From assembly GCA_036502345.1 (NCBI GenBank), contig DASXYT010000289.1:1-34561 (forward strand): a stretch of DNA of 34,561 bases, read 5' to 3'. Shown here one piece after another: positions 1-6,693 of the stretch. This DNA comes from DATEPR01 sp036502345. GTDB taxonomy: Bacteria; Actinomycetota; Actinomycetes; Mycobacteriales; Pseudonocardiaceae. A program made the translations under genes and the position numbers. The notes under the pieces were generated by a model, which worked only from the letters and a program-made list of their open reading frames with translations, ran no database searches and was not told where the DNA came from. Each line of letters begins with the position of its first letter. The stretch's first letter is position 1.

Positions 1-222
1 TTCCTGCTGCTGCACGGTGACGACGACCGCATCATCACTCCCGCGCAGACCGAGCTACTGCACCAGGCGCTGCTCGACTCGGGCGGGCAGAGCACCCGCT
101 ATCTGCTGGTCGGGGCCGGGCACGGCGCGCTGTCGCTGACCGGCAGCCAGGCCGAGCAGTGGACCTCCGTCCAGGTCCTGACGATCATCAGAGACTTCCT
201 CGACAAGTACCTGCGGAGCTGA
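1..222 (+). CDS. alpha/beta hydrolase, C-terminal end (partial)
   Basis: The open frame enters from the left edge and ends at TGA 220-222, giving the last 73 residues of an alpha/beta-hydrolase-fold enzyme. A short strand runs into HGDDDRIITP, which carries the usual acid residue on the strand 7 turn, and GAGHGAL holds the catalytic histidine. The ending resembles dienelactone hydrolase or S9-peptidase-like C-terminal domains. The nucleophile and substrate-binding parts lie outside the window, so no substrate can be named. The stop is 2 nt before the paaK ATG, and GGAG at 215-218 inside this gene is the paaK ribosome binding site. The two genes are therefore almost certainly co-transcribed and perhaps translationally coupled. 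Confidence 0.8.
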   Translation, partial: FLLLHGDDDRIITPAQTELLHQALLDSGGQSTRYLLVGAGHGALSLTGSQAEQWTSVQVLTIIRDFLDKYLRS

Positions 223-224
223 TC

Positions 225-1532
225 ATGCCCACCTACCAGCCCGAGCCCGGCGTCCTCGACCCGATTGAGACCGCGTCCGCCGACGAACTGCGTGCCCTGC
301 AGGAGACCCGCCTGCGGGACACGCTGCGCCACGCGTACGACAACGTCACCCACTACCGGACGGCGTTCGACGCGGCAGGCGTGCAGCCGGACGACATCAC
401 CGGCCTCGACCGACTGTCGCGACTGCCGTTCACCACCAAGGCGGACCTGCGTCGGCACTATCCGTTCGGCATGTTCGCCGTACCCCGCGAACGCGTCGCC
501 CGCATCCACGCATCGTCTGGCACCACAGGACAACCCACCGTCGTCGGCTACACGAAGGACGACCTGCACACCTGGGCCCAACTGGTGGCGAGAAGCCTGC
601 GCGCTGCCGGCGCCCGGCCCGGCCACATGCTGCACAACGCCTACGGCTACGGCCTTTTCACCGGCGGCCTCGGCATCCACGCCGGCGCAGAACACCTGGG
701 CTGCACCGTCGTGCCCGTCTCCGGTGGCATGACCGAACGCCAGGTCCGGCTCATCAAGGACTTCCAGCCGGACATCATCACCGTCACGCCCTCGTACATG
801 CTGGCCCTGGCCGACGAGATGGAGCGCCAGGGCATCGACCCGACGGCGACCTCACTCAAGGTCGGGATCTTCGGCGCGGAACCCTGGACCGACCAACTGC
901 GCCACGCCCTTGAGGAGCGACTGGACATCCATGCCGTCGACATCTACGGGCTGTCCGAGGTGATCGGTCCCGGCGTCGCGCAGGAATGTCTGGAGACCAA
1001 GGACGGCCTGCACGTCTGGGAAGACCACTTCTATCCCGAGGTCATCGATCCCGGCACCGGCCAGGCCCTGCCCGACGGTGAACTGGGCGAACTCGTCTTC
1101 ACCTCACTGACCAAAAAGGCAATGCCCGTCATCCGCTACCGGACCGGCGACCTGACCCGACTGCTGCCCGGCACCGCCCGCTCCATGCGGCGGATCCAGA
1201 AGATCACCGGACGGAGCGACGACATGATCATCCTGCGTGGTGTCAACGTCTTCCCGACCCAGATCGAGGAACTGCTCCTCCAGCAACCCGCGCTGGCGCC
1301 GCACTTCCAGTGCGTCCTCGGCCGGCAGGGCCCGCTGGACACCATGACCGTCACCGCCGAAGCCGCTCCCGGCGCCGGCGACGACACCGCGGACGCCGCC
1401 GCCCGCCACCTCGCCGAGCGGGTCAAGAACACCATCGGCGTGACCGTCGCCGTCCACATCGTCCCAGCGGGATCGATCGAACGGTCCACCGGCAAGATGC
1501 GCCGCATCGTCGACAACCGCAGCCCGGCCTGA
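225..1532 (+). CDS. paaK: phenylacetate-CoA ligase
   Basis: Acyl-adenylate-forming enzyme that activates phenylacetate, or a related aryl acid, to its CoA thioester using ATP. The 435 residues match the usual length of the family. The phosphate-binding loop SSGTTGQPT is at about residues 97-105, followed by YGLSE (about 240), the RTGDLT adenylate motif (about 305) and GRSDDMIILRGVNVFP (about 328), which starts the small C-terminal domain typical of PaaK. I start at ATG 225 because GGAG (215-218) stands 6 nt upstream; the frame is open further upstream only because it crosses the previous gene. No paaABCDE oxygenase genes are visible, so it may serve phenylacetate breakdown, or aryl-acid activation in a secondary pathway continuing to the left. 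The second is inference. Confidence 0.93.
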   Translation: MPTYQPEPGVLDPIETASADELRALQETRLRDTLRHAYDNVTHYRTAFDAAGVQPDDITGLDRLSRLPFTTKADLRRHYPFGMFAVPRERVARIHASSGTTGQPTVVGYTKDDLHTWAQLVARSLRAAGARPGHMLHNAYGYGLFTGGLGIHAGAEHLGCTVVPVSGGMTERQVRLIKDFQPDIITVTPSYMLALADEMERQGIDPTATSLKVGIFGAEPWTDQLRHALEERLDIHAVDIYGLSEVIGPGVAQECLETKDGLHVWEDHFYPEVIDPGTGQALPDGELGELVFTSLTKKAMPVIRYRTGDLTRLLPGTARSMRRIQKITGRSDDMIILRGVNVFPTQIEELLLQQPALAPHFQCVLGRQGPLDTMTVTAEAAPGAGDDTADAAARHLAERVKNTIGVTVAVHIVPAGSIERSTGKMRRIVDNRSPA

Positions 1533-1533
1533 C

Positions 1534-1561
1534 GGGCCGCCGGATCGGAATCCGGCGGCCC
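1534..1561. terminator. bidirectional hairpin between paaK and DAHP synthase
   Basis: GGGCCGCCGGAT (1534-1545), loop CGGA, then ATCCGGCGGCCC (1550-1561): a perfect 12-bp stem in the gap between two convergent genes. It begins 1 nt after the paaK stop and ends 7 nt before the DAHP synthase stop. There is no T-run on either side, which is common for actinobacterial terminators. It probably serves both transcripts. Confidence 0.75.
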
Positions 1562-1568
1562 ATCGGGT

Positions 1569-2642
1569 TCAGAGGGCGCGCCTGGCGACTACCGACTCGG
1601 CGAGGTCGTCCAACACCTGGCGGGTGGTGTCCCAACCCATGCAGGCATCGGTGACCGACTGCCCGTACACCAGCGGAGCACCGGGCACAGCGTCCTGTCG
1701 GCCGGCCACCAGATGGGATTCCAGCATCACACCGACGATCCCGGCCTGTCCCGCCGCGACCTGCGCGCCGATCTCCCCGGCGACGACGGGCTGGCGGGTG
1801 TGGTCCTTGCCGCTGTTGTCGTGGCTGGCGTCGATCACCAGTCGGGCAGGCAGCTTCGCCGCGGTCAACAGGTTCAGCGCGTCCCGCACCGAGGCAGCGT
1901 CGTAGTTGGGTGCGTCGCGCCCGCCGCGCAGCACCAGGTGGCAGTCCGGGTTGCCGGTGGTGTGCAGGACCGCGGGCACCCCCGCCCCGCTCACACCGGT
2001 GAACACGTGCGGCGCTGCGGCGGCGCGGATCGCGTCGATCGCGGTCGGGATGGACCCGTCCGGCCGGTTCTTCATCCCGACCGGCATGGACAGCCCCGCG
2101 GAGAGTTGGCGGTGCACCTGGCTTTCCACGGTGCGGGCACCGATCGCGCCCCAGGACACGGTGTCGGCGATGTAGGCAGGCGTGGTGGTGTCCAGCCATT
2201 CACACGCGGTCGGCAGACCCGTGTCGACGACGTCGAGCAGCAGGTGGCGGGCCAGCCGCAGCCCTCGGTTCACGTCACCGCCGCCGTCCATGTCGGGGTC
2301 GTTGATCAGACCCTTCCAGCCGCCCACGGTGCGCGGTTTCTCGAAGTAGCAGCGCATCACGATCAGCAGGTGCTCCGCGAGTTCGTCGGCCACCGGGCGC
2401 AGCCGGGCCGCGTATTCGCGGGCCGCGTCGACGTCGTGGATCGAACAGGGGCCGACGATCACGAGCAATCGGTCGTCATCGCCGTGCAGGGTGTGCTGCA
2501 CGGCGGCCCGGCCGCGCAGCACGGTGTCGGCATGTCGCTCGGTCAGCGGCAGGTCGTGATGGAGCAGATCGGGTGTCACCAGCGGCACGATTCGCGCGAT
2601 GCGCTGGTTGTCGACCTGGGGCAGGGTCGGGGTGGTCAGCAT
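1569..2642 (-). CDS. 3-deoxy-7-phosphoheptulonate (DAHP) synthase, type I
   Basis: Condenses phosphoenolpyruvate with erythrose 4-phosphate, the first step of the shikimate pathway. The 357-residue product aligns by eye with the E. coli AroF/G/H type: GPCSIHD, YFEKPRT followed by GWKGLINDP, SWGAIGARTVESQVHR, PVGMKNRPDG, the LRGG loop and GVMLESHL. Start ATG 2642 gives the family N-terminus; an in-frame codon 66 nt upstream would add an unrelated tail that runs through the untranslated leader. Many actinobacteria use a type II enzyme for primary metabolism, so a type I copy may be a second, separately controlled isozyme or may feed secondary metabolism (inference). The gene sits behind a leader peptide and terminator described separately, and the ribosome binding site in front of it is weak. 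Confidence 0.95.
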   Translation of the reverse strand: MLTTPTLPQVDNQRIARIVPLVTPDLLHHDLPLTERHADTVLRGRAAVQHTLHGDDDRLLVIVGPCSIHDVDAAREYAARLRPVADELAEHLLIVMRCYFEKPRTVGGWKGLINDPDMDGGGDVNRGLRLARHLLLDVVDTGLPTACEWLDTTTPAYIADTVSWGAIGARTVESQVHRQLSAGLSMPVGMKNRPDGSIPTAIDAIRAAAAPHVFTGVSGAGVPAVLHTTGNPDCHLVLRGGRDAPNYDAASVRDALNLLTAAKLPARLVIDASHDNSGKDHTRQPVVAGEIGAQVAAGQAGIVGVMLESHLVAGRQDAVPGAPLVYGQSVTDACMGWDTTRQVLDDLAESVVARRAL

Positions 2643-2706
2643 GGTGTGGTCCCGTCTGCCGGCATGGGCGGGCGCCGGTGGTCCGCCTGAGCCGGCTGGT
2701 GGCAGC

Positions 2707-2739
2707 AAAAAGGGCCCAACGCGGGTGCGTTGTGCCCTT
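2707..2739 (-). terminator. intrinsic terminator in the DAHP synthase leader (attenuator)
   Basis: Read on the minus strand: AAGGGCACAACGC (2739-2727), loop ACCC, GCGTTGGGCCCTT (2722-2710), with a T-run at 2711-2707. The stem is 12 of 13 bp with one A-G mismatch. It lies 65 nt upstream of the DAHP synthase ATG and on the same strand, so it would stop the transcript before the gene. An outer 11-bp inverted repeat, CCTGAGCCGGC (plus 2686-2696) with GCCGGCTCAGG (2742-2752), encloses it and could compete with or extend it. Confidence 0.8.
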
Positions 2740-2766
2740 GGGCCGGCTCAGGAGGGTGACGGCAGG

Positions 2767-2826
2767 CTAGCGCCTGAGTCGCCGGCTCCTGGCCGGCCAC
2801 TCAAACCATCGATAGCTGCGGGTCAC
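2767..2826 (-). CDS. aromatic-amino-acid leader peptide of DAHP synthase (candidate)
   Basis: A 19-codon reading frame, GTG 2826 to TAG 2767, encodes MTRSYRWFEWPARSRRLRR. The cluster Y-R-W-F-E-W contains all three aromatic amino acids within six codons; the Trp codons are at 2808-2806 and 2799-2797. A TACGCT hexamer (2839-2834) stands 7 nt before the GTG, so the transcript could be leaderless, with translation starting at its 5' end. Codons 9-18 lie within a 12-bp hairpin with one mismatch (2803-2775). The intrinsic terminator follows 28 nt after the stop. This is the arrangement of a trp-type attenuator. The peptide is too short for a codon-bias test, so the assignment rests on architecture. 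An overlapping frame from ATG 2845 (ending M-V-stop) is the alternative but has no aromatic cluster. Confidence 0.6.
   Translation of the reverse strand: MTRSYRWFEWPARSRRLRR
2775..2803 (-). promoter_or_regulatory. leader pause hairpin of the DAHP synthase attenuator
   Basis: Minus strand TGAGTGGCCGGC (2803-2792), loop CAGGA, GCCGGCGACTCA (2786-2775): 12 bp with one mismatch. It contains the second Trp codon of the leader peptide, so a ribosome stalled there would melt it. Its 3' arm can instead pair with TGAGCCGGC at 2750-2742 (9 bp with a 3-nt bulge), which abuts the terminator stem. These mutually exclusive pairings fit an attenuator switch. Which fold wins cannot be decided without energy calculations. 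Confidence 0.5.
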
Positions 2827-2880
2827 GTAGCAAAGCGTAGCCCATCGGATCGCCGGCCGCGCCGGACCCCGGCCGAAGGA

Positions 2881-3801
2881 TCAGGCATTCGCTCTGCGGA
2901 GGCGTTCGCCTGCTTGCGCCAGGACCGCGCTCCCGGACACCGGTGGCTGGCCGTGCAGGACTTCCCATCGCGCGTTGTGAGCCACCGACCACAAGCTGGC
3001 CGCCCACGCGACTTGTTGTTCCTCGGCCGTGAACCGGCGGCCCCGAATGTCCTGATAGGTCACCAGAAACGCCTCGGAACTCTCGATCGGCGCCAGCGTG
3101 GGCTGCCCGGAGCTGGCGAACGCCCCACTCGCCGCTCCGACCAGCGCGGCCTCCGGTTGCCACGCCAGGCTGTCCCAGTCGTGCACCGTCCACACCTCTC
3201 GACCGTGCCACCGGAGGTTCTGCGCCTCGAAGTCGGCGTGGCCCAGCACGCACGGCAACCCGGCGGCCAGTATCCGCCTGCGCACCCGGTCGGCCGTCTC
3301 GACGGCGTACGCGGGTACGGCGCTCTGGTCCCGGTCATCGAGGACATCGATCGCCGGCCACACCCCGGAATCCGTGTGGTCCCAACGTGCCCAGCGTGGA
3401 TTCGGCAGCGGCGGCGCGACGGTGACGTCGGCCAGTTCGGCCATCAGGTGGGCGAACACCTCCGCGTAGCTGACGGCCACGTCCGGCGAGTCCCCGTGCA
3501 ACAGGTCGCCGCCGGGCCGGAACTCCTCGGCGTGCACGGCGAGTGAATCGACACCGACGGCCTGCGTGAGCGGCCGGGCGCAGGGAAACCCGCGCTCGGC
3601 CAACCGGGCCTGCACCGCGACACACGACACGGCCCGACCGTCGTCGTCCCGCGCCTTGACCACGACGTCCGTACCATCGGCCAGCCGGACACCGAACACC
3701 ATCGACATCTGTCGCGCCTGGAACAGCACGTCGGCGGGTTCGCTGCCCAACTGGTCACGGCACCAGTCCGGCAACCAGTCCGGCAGATCGTCCAACGCCA
3801 C
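2881..3801 (-). CDS. APH-fold phosphotransferase family protein
   Basis: A 306-residue protein of the aminoglycoside phosphotransferase/choline kinase fold. The N-lobe has VFGVRLADGTDVVVKARDDD, in which VVVK carries the ATP-contacting lysine. The C-lobe has the catalytic Brenner motif GHADFEAQN (HxDxxxxN) and VHDWDSLA, the DWD metal-binding step. Start is GTG 3801; no strong ribosome binding site is visible in front. Members of this fold phosphorylate aminoglycosides, macrolides, homoserine, choline or small metabolites. Nothing in the sequence or neighbourhood picks one, so antibiotic resistance should not be assumed. It lies on the same strand as DAHP synthase and 55 nt upstream of that gene's leader peptide, which appears to have its own promoter. 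Confidence 0.85.
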   Translation of the reverse strand: MALDDLPDWLPDWCRDQLGSEPADVLFQARQMSMVFGVRLADGTDVVVKARDDDGRAVSCVAVQARLAERGFPCARPLTQAVGVDSLAVHAEEFRPGGDLLHGDSPDVAVSYAEVFAHLMAELADVTVAPPLPNPRWARWDHTDSGVWPAIDVLDDRDQSAVPAYAVETADRVRRRILAAGLPCVLGHADFEAQNLRWHGREVWTVHDWDSLAWQPEAALVGAASGAFASSGQPTLAPIESSEAFLVTYQDIRGRRFTAEEQQVAWAASLWSVAHNARWEVLHGQPPVSGSAVLAQAGERLRRANA

Positions 3802-3837
3802 AGTGAGGACTGTGCCACGGCCGAGCCGGGAAACGAC

Positions 3838-4464
3838 TCATCGGTACCACTCCTCGTCGATCGTCGCGAGCCGCGAGGGCTGGATCTCGTCGGTCAACCC
3901 GTAGCAGCGTTGGAAGCTCATGATCAGTGGGCGCCACCGGTCCGGGTCGATACGGTTCGGGTGGCCGGCCACTCGGACGCTGTCGTGGACGTGCACCCGC
4001 CGCACCGCCACCTCGCAGGCGATCGTGCCACCGGGTTCGTCGGCATCACTCCGGTCCAGGTCGTGCAGGTTGACCACCGTGGCCTCCAGCGCGACCGGGC
4101 ACTCGAGCACGCGTGGTGGCGTGACCAGGTCCGAGTCGACCGGGGTCAGCCGGGCGCGGGCGAACCTGTCGGCGACGTACTCGTAGCCGACCTCGGCCTT
4201 GTGGCCGGGCACCGGATCGCGCCCTGTGGTGAGCGCCAGGGCGTTGACGCGGGACACCAGGTCAGCGCTCGGCAGGTTGATGACGCACTCGCCGTTCACG
4301 CGAAGGTTCTGTGCGGTCTGCGATCGGCCACCGATGCCGAGAATGCCGCTCTGCCCGAGGAAGAACACCGAGGACATGGGCATCAGGTTCGGGGTGCCGG
4401 CCGCGCTGACCGTGCTGATCAGGGCGACCGGTGTACCGAAGTACAGGATGGACGGGCTGATCAC
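3838..4464 (-). CDS. flavin reductase-like, FMN-binding protein
   Basis: A 208-residue protein with the split-barrel flavin reductase fold: ISPSILYFGTPVALIST, then GTPNLMPMSSVFFLG, GGRSQTAQNLRVNGECVINLPS (FMN-binding region), TTGRDPVPGHKAEVGYEY and PPRVLECPVALEATVV. Family members bind FMN and reduce it, or use it on small substrates; the substrate here is unknown. I place the start at GTG 4464, where homologous sequence begins. The frame is open upstream but reads as nonsense opposite the sigma factor remnant. The start overlaps the stop of a 45-codon frame as GTGA (4464-4461), which suggests translational coupling, because no Shine-Dalgarno is visible. Family proteins often begin Met-Thr-His-Thr-Val-Ile; here Pro stands where the Met would be, so the start region may have been altered by rearrangement. 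Confidence 0.85.
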   Translation of the reverse strand: MISPSILYFGTPVALISTVSAAGTPNLMPMSSVFFLGQSGILGIGGRSQTAQNLRVNGECVINLPSADLVSRVNALALTTGRDPVPGHKAEVGYEYVADRFARARLTPVDSDLVTPPRVLECPVALEATVVNLHDLDRSDADEPGGTIACEVAVRRVHVHDSVRVAGHPNRIDPDRWRPLIMSFQRCYGLTDEIQPSRLATIDEEWYR

Positions 4465-4598
4465 GGTATGGGTCGGTGCGTCAGCGAGGCGGCGTCGATT
4501 ACGTCGGCGTTGAGTGTCACACCAGGTAGACGTCCGGCCGCCGCGATACGTGAGATCCGGTCGCGGACCCAGCGCGTTGCCAGCACCGCGCTGTCCAT
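4461..4598 (-). CDS. small ORF coupled to the flavin reductase gene (uncertain)
   Basis: A 45-codon frame from ATG 4598 to TGA 4461 whose stop overlaps the GTG start of the flavin reductase-like gene by 4 nt. About three quarters of the third codon positions are G or C, lower than in the neighbouring genes. No ribosome binding site stands before the ATG and no domain is recognised. It lies at the junction with the truncated sigma factor, so it may be the tail of another broken gene rather than a working small protein. The GTGA overlap is the main reason to list it. Confidence 0.3.
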   Translation of the reverse strand: MDSAVLATRWVRDRISRIAAAGRLPGVTLNADVIDAASLTHRPIP

Positions 4599-4624
4599 AG
4601 CCGCATGTCGACCGAGGAGCTTGC

Positions 4625-4984
4625 GGGGCCGCGATCGCCGCGCTGCACGCCAAGGCCCCTTCGGCCGACCGGACCGACCGGCCACGCATCGCCGCCCTGT
4701 ACGCGGAACTGCTCGCGGTGGCGCCGACGCCGGTGGTGGCGCTGAACCACGCGGTGGCCGTGGCCACCGCGCCGGTCGACGGACTGGCCCTGATCGACCG
4801 GATCGCCGGGCTCGACCGCTACCACCTGCTGCACGCCGCCCGTGCCGACCTGTTGTGTCGGCCCGACCGCACCGAGGAGGCCGCCGTCGCGTACCGGCGA
4901 GCCCACGGGCTGGCCACCAACCCCGCCGACCGGCGGTTCCTCGCCGGCCGCCTGTTCGCGATCGACCCCATGGAGTCGCCATGA
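4625..4984 (+). pseudogene. ECF RNA polymerase sigma factor, C-terminal remnant
   Basis: The frame ending at TGA 4982-4984 encodes about 119 residues matching the C-terminal extension of ECF42-type sigma factors (sigma-24 with a TPR-like tail): AAIAALHAKAPSAD, IAALYAELLAVAPTPVVALN, HAVAVATAPVDGLALID, YHLLHAARADLLCR, TEEAAVAYRRAHGLATNP, RRFLAGRLF. Regions sigma2 and sigma4 are missing. I read the plus strand upstream (4465-4625) in other frames and found no sigma sequence, so this looks like truncation or deletion rather than one frameshift. No start codon or ribosome binding site belongs to it. A short product from GTG 4718 is possible but could not act as a sigma factor. Confidence 0.75.
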
Positions 4985-5067
4985 GACTGGCGTCCTCGAT
5001 CACGGACACCGTCGCCGTGCGATCCGCGCTTCCAGACACGACTGGAGCGCCGGCACAGGGACAGGCG

Positions 5068-6027
5068 CTAGCTCAAGAAGTCGGCCGACGACCCCGGCCG
5101 CTCGTCGAGGCAGCCGGCCAGTTCGATCGATGCCACCTGTCGGCCCGTGTCGACAGCCGCGCGCAGCGGGCGCGCACGGCGTTCGGTGCGGCCGATCCGC
5201 GCACTGCCGATCGGCGGCCGGATCTGCAGCGTCGCGGGGTGCGACGCCAGCAGGTGCTCTTCCTCCGCCCTGCCGGCCTCGCGGCGTAGCCAGGTGTCCA
5301 GGGCTCCCGGAGCGTGCCGGGCGAACCATCGCGACAGCACAAGACGCTCGGCGCGGGACGGTGCTGACGTCGTCTCGTCGATCCGTCGGGTGCGCAGCGC
5401 GACGATGTGCGTCGCGTGCTGGGCGAGTGCCGTGCGTACGGGGATCGCGGCGCTCACCCCGGCGTCGACGAACGGTCGCCCGTCGATCTCGACCGGGTCA
5501 CCGGCGAGCAGCGGCATGGCGGTCGACGCGCGGAGGGCGGCCTGCAGGCCGGCCCGGTCATGAATCCGCTCGTGTAGATCGGTGGCCTCGCCGGTGAGGG
5601 CGTCGGTGGCGATCGGGTGGAACTCGACGGGGTTGTCGAGGATCTCCTGGAACCCCATCGGCATGATCTCGGTGTACACGGTGTGGACGAGGAACTGCGT
5701 GTCCACCACCGGCCGCCTGCGCAGCGCGCGCCGTGGGTCGATGGTCGTCCGCATGATCATCGGATCCCACCACGCGTGCGCGGTGCTCTCGGCGCGCCCG
5801 CACAGCAGCCATGCCGCGTTCAGCGCACCAGCTGAGCTGCCGTACACGGCGTCGAACATCGGTAGCAGCCCGAGTTGCTCGATGGCGATCGTCATACCGC
5901 TCGAATAGGCACCACGTGAGCTGCCGCCTTCGACCAGCAGCACAAGGCGCGCGTCGTCGTCGCGGTGCCCGGGTGTGCTTCCCTGGCGCTTGCGGTCACG
6001 CAGTAGCTGTAGGACGGTCTCGCTCAC
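5068..6027 (-). CDS. patatin-like phospholipase family protein
   Basis: A 319-residue lipid acyl hydrolase of the patatin fold. It shows the oxyanion loop EGGSSRGAY (about 33-41), the nucleophile elbow VYGSSAGALN with Ser65 in GxSxG, and the catalytic aspartate in FVDAGV (Asp188; the usual DGG/DGA is DAG here). The Ser-Asp dyad is therefore complete. There is no signal peptide or membrane segment, so a cytoplasmic role on membrane or storage lipids is likely. Start is GTG 6027, with GGGCGG just upstream. It diverges from a TetR-family gene 75 bp away, and such pairs usually mean the regulator controls the enzyme (inference). The C-terminal part after residue 250 is Arg-rich and not diagnostic. 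Confidence 0.9.
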   Translation of the reverse strand: MSETVLQLLRDRKRQGSTPGHRDDDARLVLLVEGGSSRGAYSSGMTIAIEQLGLLPMFDAVYGSSAGALNAAWLLCGRAESTAHAWWDPMIMRTTIDPRRALRRRPVVDTQFLVHTVYTEIMPMGFQEILDNPVEFHPIATDALTGEATDLHERIHDRAGLQAALRASTAMPLLAGDPVEIDGRPFVDAGVSAAIPVRTALAQHATHIVALRTRRIDETTSAPSRAERLVLSRWFARHAPGALDTWLRREAGRAEEEHLLASHPATLQIRPPIGSARIGRTERRARPLRAAVDTGRQVASIELAGCLDERPGSSADFLS

Positions 6028-6052
6028 CCGCCCTTTGTACCATGTGTAACTG

Positions 6053-6103
6053 CGTTCCGTATCGTTGTTCCGTAACGTCGATCAGGATGCTACCGTCGTA
6101 GCG
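6053..6103. promoter_or_regulatory. divergent promoter region with direct repeats (patatin / TetR)
   Basis: Between the divergent starts GTTCCGTA occurs twice, at 6054-6061 and 6067-6074, 13 bp apart (slightly more than one helical turn). TACCGT (6091-6096) lies 6 nt before the TetR GTG at 6103 and would give a leaderless transcript. The repeats are a possible binding site for the adjacent TetR protein, although TetR operators are more often palindromes. Confidence 0.35.
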
Positions 6104-6693
6104 TGCCCCGGGTGAAGCAACGCACCGACGCTCTCCATGAGCGCGGGTTGGCCAGCGCCATGGCTGTGTTGGCCGAGGAGGGTGCGGCGGGGCTGACCAC
6201 CCGGACCGTCGCCCGCCGTGCGGAAGCATCCCTACCTGCGATCTACGAGGTCTTCGGAGACAAGGCGGGCCTCATCCGGGAAGTCTTCTTCGAGGGGTTC
6301 CGGATGCTCGGCGACGACCTCTCGGCGTTGCCTGCGGCCGCCGATCCGATCGAGGGTATTCGGCGCCTGGCGGACGCCTTCCGCCAGTTCGTCGTCGCGA
6401 ATCCGGTGCTGGCCCAGGTCATGTTCGCGCGGCCGTTCGCCGACTTCGATCCCACGCCGGGCGACGACAAAGCCGGCGTCAAGGTGCGCAAGATCTTTGT
6501 CCGGCAGGCCAAGGACGTCGTCGAAGCAGGCCGGTTCGCCGGCGATCCGACCGACATCGCCCACGTGTTCTTCGCGTTCGTCCAGGGTTTCGCCGCAGCC
6601 GAGAGCGCACGCCGACTCGGTGGGTCGAAGGCGTCGGTGGACCGTCGCTGGCGGCTCGGGCTCAACGCGCTCATCGACGGTCTCCAGCGCTAG
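6103..6693 (+). CDS. TetR/AcrR family transcriptional regulator
   Basis: A 196-residue one-component repressor. The N-terminal helix-turn-helix is at about residues 13-56 (AMAVLAEEGAAGLTTRTVARRA, then LPAIYEVFGDKAGLIREVF), the classical TetR DNA-binding unit. The rest is a helical ligand/dimer domain with no identifiable ligand. Start GTG 6103 has no Shine-Dalgarno; TACCGT 6 nt upstream suggests leaderless translation. It is divergent from the patatin gene, the most likely target besides itself. Its TAG stop shares the tetramer CTAG (6690-6693) with the stop of the convergent hydrolase gene. Confidence 0.92.
   Translation: MPRVKQRTDALHERGLASAMAVLAEEGAAGLTTRTVARRAEASLPAIYEVFGDKAGLIREVFFEGFRMLGDDLSALPAAADPIEGIRRLADAFRQFVVANPVLAQVMFARPFADFDPTPGDDKAGVKVRKIFVRQAKDVVEAGRFAGDPTDIAHVFFAFVQGFAAAESARRLGGSKASVDRRWRLGLNALIDGLQR

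Noticed and set aside
159..224. Upstream extension of the phenylacetate-CoA ligase gene
   Set aside because: It overlaps the coding end of the preceding hydrolase; ATG 225 has a ribosome binding site and the family N-terminus.
1713..2690. Long plus-strand frame opposite the DAHP synthase gene
   Set aside because: Arg/His/Val-rich antisense translation of a well-recognised gene; no homology or ribosome binding site.
2801..3253. Minus-strand frame ending MGYALLRDPQLSMV near the attenuator
   Set aside because: Mostly antisense-like nonsense in an alternative frame of the phosphotransferase gene. Its last 14 codons compete with the leader peptide frame but lack the aromatic cluster.
2881..3801. 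Calling the APH-fold gene an antibiotic-resistance determinant
   Set aside because: The fold covers many substrates and nothing in the sequence or neighbourhood indicates an antibiotic.
4981..5289. Plus-strand frame continuing after the sigma factor remnant (MRLASSITDTVAV and on)
   Set aside because: From 5068 onward it is antisense to the patatin gene and has no homology; a chance frame in GC-rich DNA.
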